A stretch of DNA of 64,000 bases from JBBPZA01 sp963728925 (GTDB taxonomy: Bacteria; Actinomycetota; Thermoleophilia; Solirubrobacterales; Solirubrobacteraceae). Positions 25,205 through 34,000 of this stretch are shown piece by piece; the first letter of the stretch is position 1; each line of letters begins with the position of its first letter. The notes under the pieces were generated by a model that was given only the letters and a program-made list of their open reading frames with translations, was not told the DNA's origin and searched no databases. The position numbers and the translations under genes are program-made. The stretch is from positions 1-64,000 of the forward strand of contig CAVSMB010000013.1 in the NCBI GenBank assembly GCA_963728925.1. The letters run 5' to 3'.

Positions 25205-26076
25205 CTGAGCTCGAGGTCGCGCGCCGCCAGCACGGCGTCATCACCGCCGCCCAGCTCTCCGCGGCCGGTGTGGGGCGCAACGCGGTCGGGACTCGGGTCC
25301 GTCAGGGCGGGCTTCGCCGGGTGCACCGCGGCGTCTACCTGGTCGGGCCGGTCGACGCTCCGCTGGCCCGCGAAGCCGCGGCGTTGCTCGCCTGTGGCCC
25401 GGGAGCCGTTCTCAGCCATCGGAGCGCCGCGGTTCTGTGGGGGATGATCGCGCCGGCCGGCGGGCCGGTCGACGTCACGGTGCGGCGCACCGGCCGGAGC
25501 CGTGCCGGTCTTCGGGTGCATCGCACCGCCGTGCTCGACGACCGCGCCATCGGTCGGCGAGACGGGCTTGCGGTCACCTCGCCCGAGCGAACCCTGCTCG
25601 ACCTCGGCGCCTCGACCGCGTTGAACGAGCTCGAGCGCGCGGTCGAGGAGGCGCAAGTCCTGCGGCTCGTCGATCGTTCCACGCTCCGCCTGGCGGCCGC
25701 CGGCCGCCACCTGGGCGCGTCGCGGCTGCGCGCCGCGCTCGGCCGGCACGATCAACCGCGCGTGACGCGGTCCGAGGCCGAGCGGCGCCTGCTCGCCCTG
25801 ATCGACCAGGCCGGGCTGCACGAGCCGGTGACGAACGCCCGCCTCAGCCGCTACGAAGTCGACTTCCTGTGGCGTGCGGAGCGTCTCGTGGTCGAGGTCG
25901 ACGGCTGGGCCTTCCACGGCACGCGTGGAGCCTTCGAACGCGACCGCCGCCGCGATGCCGATCTCCAACTCGCCGGCTACCGCGTGCTGCGTGTGACCTG
26001 GCGCCGGTTGGTCGCGCAGCCCCTTGCGGTCGCGGCGCTCCTGGGCGCCGCGCTTGCAGAGACGACTGCCGCATGA
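25198..26076 (+). CDS. AbiEi-like N-domain plus DUF559 endonuclease-like protein
   Basis: About 292 residues from the GTG at 25198. The N-terminus (ELEVARRQHGVITAAQLSAAGVG, VHRGVYLVGP) matches the winged-helix domain of AbiEi-type and related proteins, followed by LSHRSAAVLWGM and SPERTLLDLG. The C-terminal 110 residues are DUF559 (VSR-like PD-(D/E)XK fold): YEVDFLWRAERLVVEVDGWAFHG with Asp and Glu/Asp metal ligands, and RDADLQLAGYRVLRVTW. An upstream ATG (24985) would add 71 residues encoded by the hairpin repeats and is judged less likely. No AbiEii-like toxin gene is adjacent. The function of such solitary proteins is unknown. Confidence 0.75.
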   Translation: MLPELEVARRQHGVITAAQLSAAGVGRNAVGTRVRQGGLRRVHRGVYLVGPVDAPLAREAAALLACGPGAVLSHRSAAVLWGMIAPAGGPVDVTVRRTGRSRAGLRVHRTAVLDDRAIGRRDGLAVTSPERTLLDLGASTALNELERAVEEAQVLRLVDRSTLRLAAAGRHLGASRLRAALGRHDQPRVTRSEAERRLLALIDQAGLHEPVTNARLSRYEVDFLWRAERLVVEVDGWAFHGTRGAFERDRRRDADLQLAGYRVLRVTWRRLVAQPLAVAALLGAALAETTAA

Positions 26077-26119
26077 GCCGGAGCACCTCCACCATCCACC
26101 GCTGCTAGCGTCAGTCGCG

Positions 26120-27766
26120 ATGAGCGACCGCAGGGCCTCCGACGTCTTCGTCGAGTGCCTGGAGGCCGAGGGCGTCAAGTACGTGTTCGGCATTCCCGGT
26201 GAGGAGACCCTGGACCTCAACGCCTCGCTCGCCGATTCCTCGGTCCGCTTCGTCCCCGTCCGCCACGAGCAGGGCGGCGCCTACATGGCCGACATGTACG
26301 GCCGCCTCACGGGTCGTGCCGGGGTGTGCCTCGGCACGCTGGGGCCGGGCGCGACGAACCTCGTCACCGCAGTGGCCGACGCCTTCCTCGATCGCGCCCC
26401 GCTTGTCGCCCTCACCGGCCAGGGCGACCTCGAGCGCATGCACAAGGAGTCCCACCAGTACATCGACGTGGTGCGGATGATGCAGCCGATCACCAAGTGG
26501 AACGCGCGGCTCTCCGCGCCCGAGATCATCCCGGAGGTTGTGCGCAAGGCGTTCAAGATCGCCGAGGCCGAGAAGCCGGGAGCCACCCACATCGAGCTGC
26601 CCGAGGACGTCATGGCCGAGTCGCTCCCCGACGCCCAGCCACTGCCGCGCCGGCGCGCTCCGGTGTTCGAGCCGGGCGCGCGCGAGCTGCTCGAGGCGGC
26701 CGACGTGATCCGCTCCGCGCTCAACCCGGTCGCCCTGGCCGGCAACGGCGTCGTCCGCACCGACGCGGCCCCCGCGCTGCGCGAGTTCAGCCGCGCGACC
26801 GGCATCCCCGTCGCCGAGACGTTCATGGCCAAGGGGCTGCTCGACTACGAGGACGCGCACGCGCTTGGCACCGTCGGGCTGCAGTCGCGCGATTACGCCC
26901 TGGCGGGCTTCGAGGACGCCGACGTCGTGATCGCCATCGGCTATGACCTCGTCGAGCACGCGCCCGAGCACTGGAACCCTGGCGCCGACAAGAGGATCGT
27001 CGTCATCGACACGCGCCCGGCCGAGATCGATGCCTTCTACCAGCCCGAGGTCGAGCTCGTCGGCGACCCCTACTACGTGCTCTCGCGCCTCGCCGAGGAG
27101 TGCCGCCACGTCCCGCACTCCGGGGGCTCCCAGCGCCTGCGCGAGCTCGTGCTCGGCCGCTTCGAGCAGGCCAAGGACGACGACCACTTCCCCGTCCAGC
27201 CGCCCCGCGCGCTGTGGGAGATCCGCCGCGCGCTGGGTCGCGAGGACATCCTCATCTCCGACGTCGGCCTGCACAAGCTCTGGATCGCGCGCATGTTCCC
27301 GGCCCACGAGCCCAACACCGTGATGATCGCCAACGGCCTGGCCGGGATGGGCTTCGCGGTGCCCTGTGCAGTGGCGGCGAAGCTCGTGCACCCCGAGCGC
27401 CACGTGGTGACCGTGAATGGGGACGGCGGCTTCCTGATGAACATGCAGGAGCTCGAGACCGCCAAGCGGCTGGGCACGCCCTTCGTCAACGTGATCTGGG
27501 AGAACCAGCAGTACGGCTCGATCGTCTGGAAGCAGGACAAGAAGTTCGGCCGCCACTTCGGGACCGACTTCACGAACCCCGACTTCGTCGCGCTCGCCGA
27601 GAGCTTCGGCCTGCCGGCGTGGCGCTGCGAGTCGGTCGACGACTTCGCGACCAACCTGCGCCGCGGTCTTTCGCTCGACGTCCCCTCGGTCGTCGTCCTC
27701 CCGATCGACTACTCGATCGACGTGGCGTTCTCCGAGGAGCTCGGCACGGAGACGGTGTCCACCTAG
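26120..27766 (+). CDS. Acetolactate synthase-like ThDP enzyme
   Basis: A 548-residue ThDP-dependent enzyme. Glu50 in RHEQGGAYMADMYGR is the conserved cofactor-activating glutamate. LGTLGPGATNLVTAVADA follows, then a central domain, and the ThDP/Mg site GDGGFLMNMQELETA (GDG at 434-436) ending in ENQQYGSI. The overall pattern fits catabolic acetolactate synthase (two pyruvate to acetolactate and CO2), but other carboligases of this group cannot be excluded. No small regulatory subunit is adjacent. The TAG stop is made of the TA target of the IS630 insertion plus the first IS base. Confidence 0.85.
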   Translation: MSDRRASDVFVECLEAEGVKYVFGIPGEETLDLNASLADSSVRFVPVRHEQGGAYMADMYGRLTGRAGVCLGTLGPGATNLVTAVADAFLDRAPLVALTGQGDLERMHKESHQYIDVVRMMQPITKWNARLSAPEIIPEVVRKAFKIAEAEKPGATHIELPEDVMAESLPDAQPLPRRRAPVFEPGARELLEAADVIRSALNPVALAGNGVVRTDAAPALREFSRATGIPVAETFMAKGLLDYEDAHALGTVGLQSRDYALAGFEDADVVIAIGYDLVEHAPEHWNPGADKRIVVIDTRPAEIDAFYQPEVELVGDPYYVLSRLAEECRHVPHSGGSQRLRELVLGRFEQAKDDDHFPVQPPRALWEIRRALGREDILISDVGLHKLWIARMFPAHEPNTVMIANGLAGMGFAVPCAVAAKLVHPERHVVTVNGDGGFLMNMQELETAKRLGTPFVNVIWENQQYGSIVWKQDKKFGRHFGTDFTNPDFVALAESFGLPAWRCESVDDFATNLRRGLSLDVPSVVVLPIDYSIDVAFSEELGTETVST

Positions 27767-28363
27767 TGTCCTGAGTCTTTAGTTTGTTGGTGGTTTGTGG
27801 TAGTTTTCGTGGATGAGTTCACGGGGACCGAAGGCGGTTGTAGTCGAACTGTCGGAGTCTGAGCGCGAGCAGCTGGAGCGGTGGTCGCGGCGGCGCAGGA
27901 CCGCGAGTGGGTTGGCGACGCGCAGCCGGATCGTGTTGGCGGCGGGCGCGGGTGAGAGCAACGCGCGGATCGCGCAGCGCCTGGGGGTGAGCCGGCCGAC
28001 GGTGACCAAGTGGCGGGCGCGGTTTGCCGAGCATCGGCTGGACGGGCTGGTCGACGAGCCGCGGCCGGGGCGACCGCGGACGGTCGACGACGCCAAGGTC
28101 GAGGAGGTCATCGTGCGGGCGCTTGAGTCGCCGCCGCCGGATGGCGGCACGCACTGGTCGACGCGTCAGATGGCGGGCGTGGCCGGCGTGTCGCAGGCGA
28201 CGGTCTCGCGGGTATGGCGGGCGTTCGGGCTGCAGCCGCACCGCGTCGAGCACTGGAAGCTGTCCAAGGACCCGCTGTTCGTCGAGAAGGTCAGAGACAT
28301 CGTCGGCCTGTACCTGGACCCGCCGGAGCGCGCGCTGGTGCTGTGCGTGGACGAGAAGACACC

Positions 28364-28378
28364 AACGCAGTAGGTAAC
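28364..28378 (+). repeat. Left attachment-site arm of the serine-recombinase element
   Basis: aacgcagtaggtaac lies 5 bp inside the left junction. It is the inverted counterpart of 30456-30470. Confidence 0.65.
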
Positions 28379-28450
28379 TTCGAGTTCGAGGCGCTGGTTG
28401 GGCGTCCGGTGGGGAGGAGTCTGCCGTGACGCGTTGTATCTGTGGGGCTG

Positions 28451-28798
28451 ATGGCGTTGCGTCGTGCTCATGCCGACGAGTACGCGGTTCGGGTGAACCG
28501 CGCGGTCGTGTTGTTGGTCGAGCTCTCGCCGGCGGACGCGGTTCGTGTGTTGCGGTCGGAGTACGGTCTGTCCGAGCGCCAGGGCCGTCGGTACGTGAAC
28601 GAGGCGTTGGCGCGGCCGGATGGTGTGGTGGTGCCGGAGCGCTCGGTGGTGTTCACGGTGAGGTTGGCGCCGTCATTGATCGCTGGTCTGCGCGAGCGCG
28701 CGCTGGCGAGTGGTGTGTCGTTGAGCGCGGCGACGGCTGCGGCGGTGGCCGGGTACCTCGAGCAGGCCGGCGAGCGGCCCGGTGGCCAGGCGCGTTGA
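28451..28798 (+). CDS. Small regulator-like protein of the serine-recombinase element
   Basis: A 115-residue protein. Residues 10-50 (RVNRAVVLLVELSPADAVRVLRSEYGLSERQ in part) look like a helix-turn-helix. Residues 60-100 (VVFTVRLAPSLIAGLRERALASG, then SLSAATAAAVAGYLEQ) have the strand-helix-helix pattern of a ribbon-helix-helix protein. No named family is recognised. It lies directly upstream of the recombinase and probably regulates excision or expression, which is inference from position. ATG 28451 is chosen over the in-frame GTG at 28442. Confidence 0.55.
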   Translation: MALRRAHADEYAVRVNRAVVLLVELSPADAVRVLRSEYGLSERQGRRYVNEALARPDGVVVPERSVVFTVRLAPSLIAGLRERALASGVSLSAATAAAVAGYLEQAGERPGGQAR

Positions 28799-29042
28799 GA
28801 TCGAGTTCGTCGGTGACCGGCTCGCCGACGCGCGGCTGGCGCAGGCGTATGTGATCTTGGCGCCCGAGCGGCGCCGTGTGACGGGCAACGAGCGGAGGGA
28901 TGATGAGCGAGAGCAGCAGCGGCGGCATGGTCGGGCGGTCGACGGGGCGGTCGCGCCGGGTGGCTGCGATCTACGCGCGGGTGTCCTCGGATCGTCAGCG
29001 TCGCGAGCAGACGATTCAGAGCCAGACCGTCGCGCTGCGTGA
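28782..29042 (+). CDS. Small overlapping ORF before the recombinase
   Basis: An 86-residue frame starting at a GTG that overlaps the preceding gene by 17 bp and the recombinase start by over 140 bp. Only the first 40 residues (VEIEFVGDRLADARLAQAY, VILAPERRR) look protein-like; the remainder is the recombinase in another frame. It may be a genuine short coupling ORF whose true end is ambiguous. Confidence 0.4.
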   Translation: MARRVEIEFVGDRLADARLAQAYVILAPERRRVTGNERRDDEREQQRRHGRAVDGAVAPGGCDLRAGVLGSSASRADDSEPDRRAA

Positions 29043-30480
29043 GCTTGCTGCCGCGCGCGGGCTGCTGGTCACCGACGATCTGGTGTTCGAGGACGAGGGC
29101 GTCTCGGGCGCGGTGTTGCGCCGCCCGGAGCTTGAGCGATTGCGCGATCTGGCCGTCGAGGGCCGCTTCGAGGTGCTCCTGTGCGAAGGAGCCCGAGCGC
29201 TCCGGCACCCCTGAGGATGAGCTGCTGCGCCAGTTCCAGGGAATGATCGCCGAGTACGAGCGGGCGCAGATCGCGGAGCGCTGTCGTCGCGGGAAGCTGC
29301 ATCGCGCTCGGGCCGGCGCGGTGTCGGTCATGGCTCGCGCGCCGTATGGCTACCGCTATGTGAAGCGCTCCGAGCACGCGGACGCGTTCTTCGAGATCGA
29401 CGAGACCGAGGCGCCGGTCGTACGCGAGATCTTCCGTCGCTACCTCGAGGACGGCGAGTCGATCGCGAAGATCGCGCGCTGGCTCTCGCAGCAGGGCGTG
29501 TCGACCAGGACCGGCGGGACGGGCTGGAACAACGCCACCATCTGGGGGATGCTCCGCAATCCCGCGTATGCCGGGCAGGCTGCCTACGGCAAGACGCACG
29601 CGACCGGCGCGCCCGTCCGCGCCACGCGTCAATCGCGCCTGCGGCGACAGCGCTCCGCCCGGACCTCGCGCGAGCATGCGGCGCCCGAGCAGTGGAAGCC
29701 GATCGCGGTACCGGCGCTCGTGACCGCCGAGCAGTTCGAACTGGTTCAACAGCGACTGGAGCGCAACCGGATCATCTCGCCGCGCAACACCAAGCGCCCG
29801 TCGCTGCTGCAGGGGATCCTCGTCTGTCGCCACTGCGGCTACGCGTACTACCGCTGCTCGACGCGCAGCAAGAACGGGAAGCTGCGCGAGTACTACCGCT
29901 GCTCGGGCACCGACGGCCACCGCCGCCCCGAAGGGCGCGTCTGCGAGAACCGACCGGTCCGCCTCGCAGAGGTCGACGAGCTCGTCTGGAGCCGAGTGCT
30001 CGGGCTGCTCGAGGACCCGACACTGATCCAGACCGAGATCGATCGCCGGCTTCAAACGATGCGTGCGACGCACCCTGCTACCGGGCGTCGGGACGCGCTC
30101 GAGCGCGACCTCGCCCGCGCTCAGACCGCGCTGCGCCGGCTGCTGGACGGCTACCAGGAGCAGCTGATCACGCTCGAGGAACTCCGCGCTCGCACGTCCG
30201 AGCTGCGCAAACGCGAGGCCACCGTGCAGGCCCAACTGGACGCGCTCGACGCCGACCTGCACGACGCCGAGACCTACCTCAAGCTCACCGAAACGCTCGA
30301 AGGCTTCCGCGCGCGGCTCGCCGCCAACGCCGAGAGCCTGACCGTCGACCAACGCCAACAGATCATCCGGCTCGTCGTCCGCGAGGTGCTGATCGGCGAA
30401 GACGACGTCACGATCCGCCACTCCATCCCGATCCCCACCGGCGACCAACCCCCCGGTTATCTACTGCGTTCAGGTAGTCA
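28900..30480 (+). pseudogene. Large serine recombinase with internal deletion in the catalytic domain
   Basis: The ATG at 28900 follows gcggaggg. The N-terminal resolvase domain starts normally (VAAIYARVSSDRQ with the nucleophilic Ser, FEDEGVSGAVLRRPEL, VEGRFEVLLC). At about 29185 the DNA jumps to KEPERSGTPEDELLRQFQGM in a different frame. The roughly 30-35 residues that normally lie between (the DRLAR...Q segment with catalytic arginines) are missing and the first frame stops at 29214. Downstream parts are intact: recombinase domain (SVMARAPYGYRYV, TWNNATIW-like), zinc ribbon (CRHCGYAYYRC...CSGTDGHRR...CENR) and a long coiled coil (about 30090-30270). The frame has no stop inside the element and would read on into IS630. 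The enzyme should be inactive. Confidence 0.8.
30456..30470 (-). repeat. Right attachment-site arm of the serine-recombinase element
   Basis: gttatctactgcgtt is the reverse complement of the left arm with one mismatch. It lies 15 bp inside the right junction. Confidence 0.65.
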
Positions 30481-31159
30481 AGAAGTCCCAGATCCAGGCG
30501 CTGGATCGCACCCGGCCGATCCTGCCCGTGTTGCCGGGCGTGCCCGAGCGCCGCACGCACGACTACAAGCGCAACGGCACCTCGAGCCTGTTCGCCGCGC
30601 TCGACGCCGCCAGCGGCAAGGTGATCGGGTCGCTGCACGCCCGCCACCGCGCGATCGAGTTCAAGCGCTTCTTGCAGACGATCGACTCAGAGGTGCCCGC
30701 CGAGCTCGACGTCCACCTGGTCCTCGACAACTACGCCACCCACAAGACCCCGGCGATCCGCCGCTGGCTGGCCGCGCACCCCCGCTTCCATCTGCACTTC
30801 ACGCCGACCGGCGCGTCCTGGCTGAACCTCGTCGAGCGCTGGTTCGCCGAGCTCACCACGCGCAAGCTCAGGCGCGGCGCGCATCGCTCCGTGCGCGAGC
30901 TCAACGCCGACATCCGCGACTGGCTCGGGCACTGGAACGACAAACCCCGCCCCTACGTCTGGACCAAGACCGCCGACCAGATCCTCAACACACTCGCCGC
31001 ATACTGCCAACGAATTACTGCGTCAGGACAGTAGCCGCATTTTCCGCGGCTGATCGTTGATGGGCGTTGTGTTGTTGGCGGTCGTGCGCGTCGTTTGCGG
31101 CTTGTTTGCTGGGCGTGCGCGGGCGATGCTTGGTGGAGTGAGCGTCGCTGGGGGCTGAT

Positions 31160-31288
31160 GTGTAGGGCCAACAGCGGTGGATGTGCACCACGGTTCGGTG
31201 GGGCCCTGAGCTCGCCGTTGACCGCTTGGACGCTGGGACCGTGCGGTCTGCCGTTCCGTCCGACAGGTCGCATAGTGTAGGGCCAACA
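31160..31288 (+). repeat. 14-bp direct repeat bracketing the transposase leader
   Basis: gtgtagggccaaca occurs at 31160-31173 and again at 31275-31288, the second copy ending on the transposase ATG. A repeat at the start codon could be an autoregulatory site; this is inference. Confidence 0.6.
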
Positions 31289-33072
31289 TGTACATCAAGC
31301 GGCACGCCGTGGTCCGGGGGCAGAAACGCCACGTCTACCTGCGCCTGGTGCAGGCCTATCGCGATCAGCACGGGCGTGTGCGCCACAGGGTGCTCCGCAC
31401 GCTGGGGCGCGAGGACGAGCTGAAGGCGTCGGGCCAACTGGAGCAGTTGATGGGCTCGTTCGCGCGGCTCGATCCGCCGCTCGTGGGGATCCGCCGCGAG
31501 GTCGGCCCGATGCTGCTGGCCGCGCACTTTTTGGGCGAGCTGGACCTGGTCGGCACGATCGACCGGGCGTTGGCCCGGCGTGGGCGCCAGCAGCTGAGTG
31601 CCGGGGAGGTCGCCGCGGCGCTGATCGCCAGCCGGCTGTGCTCGCCCTCGCCGCTGTACGACATTGCCGGCTGGGCGTCGGGGACCGCGCTGCAGGAGCT
31701 CATCGGGATCCCGCCGGCGCTCCTCAACGACGATCGGTTGGGCCGCGGGCTGGAGACGCTGGCCGTCTACGCCGAGACGTTGCGCGGCGCGCTGGCTGCC
31801 CGAGCGATCGAGCGCTTCGGCATCGACGCCGGCCGCCTGCACGTTGACCTGACGACGCTGCGCGTCGCCGGCGCGTATGAGGACTCAGCGCTGGTGGCCA
31901 AGGGCTGGGGGCCCGACCACAGGGTCGCGCGCCAGGTCCGGGCGCTGCAGGCCACCAGTGCCTGCGGCGTCTCTGTGTACGTGCGCCCCGATCCCGGCAA
32001 CGCCGCCGAGGTCACGCTGATCGGGGCGTCCTTGGAACGCCTCAAGGAACTGGCATCCCCGGGGCTGGTGATCTGCGACGCCGCCTGCGGCTACCCCAAG
32101 ACGCTCTGCGAGATCGCGCGCTCGGGCCTGTCGTTCATCGTCCCGCTACGCGCCAGCACCGGGTTCCGCGAGCGCTACCTGACCGACGTCGGCGACGGCG
32201 CGCTGCGCGCGCTCGGCTACGTCGCCGAGCGCCAGCGTGACCTGCCGGCGGCGCTGCGCACGCACTACCGCGGGGTCCTGCGCGACTGGCAGATCACCGA
32301 CCCCGAGACCAACCAGCCCGTCGAGCTGCGCGTCGCCTACATCCACTCCTCCGAAGAGGCCCGAGAGGTCACCGAAGCGCGCGAGCGCGCGCTGTGCAAG
32401 GCCGAGGACGCGCTGGCGCGCGTGCAGCGCGGCCTCGGCGGGCGCTACTACAAGACGCGTCGCCAGGTTGACGCCAAGATCGCACAGATCCTCACCGGCC
32501 ACCTCAAAGGGCTGATCGCGGTCAAGACCGCGACTCGCGCCGGGCGACCCACCCTGACCTTCAAGCGCGACCACGACGCGATCGCCGCCGCTGCGCGCAC
32601 CGACGGCGTCTACGCGCTGGCGACCAACCTGACCGGACGCCTGAGCGCCGACCGCGTGCTGGAGCTCTACAAGGGCCAACAGATCGTCGAGCGCCGCCAC
32701 CGCGACTACAAGCAGACGCTCAAGGTCCGCCCGATCTTCCTGCACAACGACGACCGCATCTACGCGCTGACCAGCATCGTCGGGCTCGCGCTGCTGATCT
32801 TCGGCCTGATCGAGTCCCAACTACGCCAAGCGCTCCCCAACGACCACGACGGCCAGCTCCCCGGCCTACTGCCCGAAGACCGCGCCGCCAAGCCAACCGG
32901 CCGCAACATCCTCGCCGCCTTCCAGGGCCTGGGCATCACCTACACCCCCAACGGCATCCGCCTCGACCGCCTCACCCACACCCAACGCCAAATCCTCGAA
33001 CTGCTCGACATCCAGCCACCCTGGCCCGAGCAGGAAGACCATGCCCTCCGCAAGTGCGGAAAACGGGCCTAG
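31288..33072 (+). CDS. IS1634-family transposase
   Basis: A 594-residue DDE transposase with the IS1634 N-terminal beta module (HVYLRLVQAYRDQHGRVRHRVL), LLNDDRLGRGLETLAVY at about residue 150, LHVDLTTLRVAGAYED with the first Asp, VICDAACGYPKTLCEIA with the second Asp, and the C-terminal YKGQQIVERRHRDYKQTLKVRPIFL containing the catalytic Glu. No interruption is visible. The leader upstream (31035-31287) holds no gene. Confidence 0.85.
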   Translation: MYIKRHAVVRGQKRHVYLRLVQAYRDQHGRVRHRVLRTLGREDELKASGQLEQLMGSFARLDPPLVGIRREVGPMLLAAHFLGELDLVGTIDRALARRGRQQLSAGEVAAALIASRLCSPSPLYDIAGWASGTALQELIGIPPALLNDDRLGRGLETLAVYAETLRGALAARAIERFGIDAGRLHVDLTTLRVAGAYEDSALVAKGWGPDHRVARQVRALQATSACGVSVYVRPDPGNAAEVTLIGASLERLKELASPGLVICDAACGYPKTLCEIARSGLSFIVPLRASTGFRERYLTDVGDGALRALGYVAERQRDLPAALRTHYRGVLRDWQITDPETNQPVELRVAYIHSSEEAREVTEARERALCKAEDALARVQRGLGGRYYKTRRQVDAKIAQILTGHLKGLIAVKTATRAGRPTLTFKRDHDAIAAAARTDGVYALATNLTGRLSADRVLELYKGQQIVERRHRDYKQTLKVRPIFLHNDDRIYALTSIVGLALLIFGLIESQLRQALPNDHDGQLPGLLPEDRAAKPTGRNILAAFQGLGITYTPNGIRLDRLTHTQRQILELLDIQPPWPEQEDHALRKCGKRA

Positions 33073-33079
33073 CTGGGCG

Positions 33080-34000
33080 TCAAAGGCCCGCCGCGCGCGG
33101 CGGGGTGCCCACGCCCTCGAGGAGGCGCTCGAACTCGTCGCCGTCGAACTCCGCGGCGGCTTGCGCGTAGAGGTCCAGGCCCCAAGCCATGAGCTCGGGG
33201 TCGGGGGTGACGTTGTGGCGCAGCACCGCCCACAGCGTCCAGCCGTACTTCGACATCAGCGCCCAAAGACGGGCGCGGGCCACGAGCGCCGGGTCGGGCT
33301 CGCCGAAGTAAAGGCCAACGAGCTCCTCGAGCTGGTCGAGGGCGAGGCGCGACTCCGACCAGGCGTCGCCGAGGTCCGAGCAGGGGTCGTTGTTGCCCGA
33401 GTAGTCGTAGTCGATGAGCCGCAGGCCCTCGGAGGTGTCGATGAAGTTCTCGGCCACCAGGTCGTTGTGGCAGGCCACCGGGGTCACGGGGTGGGCGGCG
33501 AAGGCCAGCTCGATCCGGCGGACGTGGTCCTCATAGCGCAGGTAGCCGTCGGGCAGTGCGAAGCCGCGAGCCAGGGCGGTGGCCTGGTAGTCGCGCTGGC
33601 GGCGGAACATGTCAAAGCTCCCGCGGAACCGGCAACTGCCGTGCAGCCGGCGCAAGAGCACGGCGACCTCGGCGAGCCGGTCGCCCCGTCGAAGGTCCTC
33701 CGGTGCCAGCGTCCGCCCCGCCAGGAAGCGCATGACCAGCACGCGCTCCGCAGGCAGCCAGACGACGAACGGCGCCCCCACCCCGGCGGCCGACGCCGCC
33801 TGGCAGTTGAACAGCTCGCTCGCACGGTCGATGTCGAGGACCTCGCAGTCCGACGCGTCGATACGCACGACGAAGGTCCCCGCCGGGGACTCGACCCTGA
33901 AGTTGGCGTTGGTGAGCCCGCCCAGCCGCGAGACGCTGCGGGCGCCGCCCAGCTCGGGCACCGACTCGATCGCCGCCGCCACCTGCTCCTCGGCGGTCAT
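33080..34000 (-). CDS. Choline/aminoglycoside kinase-like phosphotransferase
   Basis: A 306-residue APH/ChoK-fold kinase. It has a glycine-rich start (SRLGGLTNANFRVE), FVVRIDA with a P-loop-like strand, Brenner motif ACHNDLVAENFID (catalytic Asp) and LIDYDYSGNNDPCSDLG (metal Asp). The order is that of LicA/choline kinase rather than antibiotic kinases. It overlaps the HAD gene by 4 bp, so a kinase and phosphatase pair acting on related small molecules (for example choline or ethanolamine phosphates) is plausible but unproven. Its stop lies 7 bp from the IS end. Confidence 0.8.
   Translation of the reverse strand: MTAEEQVAAAIESVPELGGARSVSRLGGLTNANFRVESPAGTFVVRIDASDCEVLDIDRASELFNCQAASAAGVGAPFVVWLPAERVLVMRFLAGRTLAPEDLRRGDRLAEVAVLLRRLHGSCRFRGSFDMFRRQRDYQATALARGFALPDGYLRYEDHVRRIELAFAAHPVTPVACHNDLVAENFIDTSEGLRLIDYDYSGNNDPCSDLGDAWSESRLALDQLEELVGLYFGEPDPALVARARLWALMSKYGWTLWAVLRHNVTPDPELMAWGLDLYAQAAAEFDGDEFERLLEGVGTPPRAAGL

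Larger units (their letters stand above)
28359..30485 (+). mobile_element. Serine-recombinase mobile element inside IS630
   Basis: The insertion boundaries are set by restoring the IS630 frame. A 5-bp direct repeat agaag stands at both junctions (28354-28358 and 30481-30485). Just inside each end lies an inverted 15-bp repeat (aacgcagtaggtaac at 28364-28378, and its complement with one mismatch at 30456-30470). The cargo is two small genes and a large serine recombinase. Short direct homology plus flanking inverted arms fits attL/attR of a serine integrase rather than a DDE transposon. Confidence 0.75.
27766..31031 (+). mobile_element. IS630-family element, interrupted
   Basis: It is flanked on both sides by TA (27764-27765 and 31032-31033), the target duplication typical of IS630. 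The 25-bp ends 27766-27790 and 31007-31031 match as an imperfect inverted repeat (18/25, sharing tgtcctga and gttgg). Without the 2,127-bp insertion at 28359-30485 the element is about 1.14 kb, normal for the family. Confidence 0.85.
27813..31034 (+). pseudogene. IS630 transposase split by an insertion (27813-28358 + 30486-31034)
   Basis: The first segment encodes 182 residues: an HTH (SNARIAQRLGVSRPTVTKWRA) and the start of the DDE core, ending in LVLCVDEK. The second begins SQIQALDRTRPILP and continues through HLVLDNYATHK and WLNLVERWFAELT. Joined at 28358/30486 they give an uninterrupted 364-residue protein whose catalytic triad is Asp of CVDEK, Asp of LDNYATHK and Glu of LVERWF. As it stands the first half ends at a stop supplied by the insertion (28371-28373), so no transposase is made. 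The final stop uses the TA duplication. Confidence 0.85.
31032..33073 (+). mobile_element. Second IS1634-type element, abutting IS630
   Basis: The transposase gene 31288-33072 is flanked by an imperfect inverted repeat sharing the core ttttccgc (left about 31034-31049, right about 33053-33070). The left end coincides with the TA that flanks IS630, so the two elements touch with no host DNA between them. A clean target duplication was not found, so one of the two may have inserted at the edge of the other. The inverted-repeat core also resembles the ends of the IS1634-type element at the start of the window. Confidence 0.65.

Noticed and set aside
25198..26076. AbiE-type toxin-antitoxin or abortive-infection system
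   Set aside because: Only an AbiEi-like N-domain is present; the C-terminus is DUF559 and no AbiEii nucleotidyltransferase gene is adjacent.
28359..30485. A DDE transposon inserted in IS630
   Set aside because: The cargo is a serine recombinase and the junctions share a short homology inside attachment-like arms rather than terminal repeats starting at the edge.
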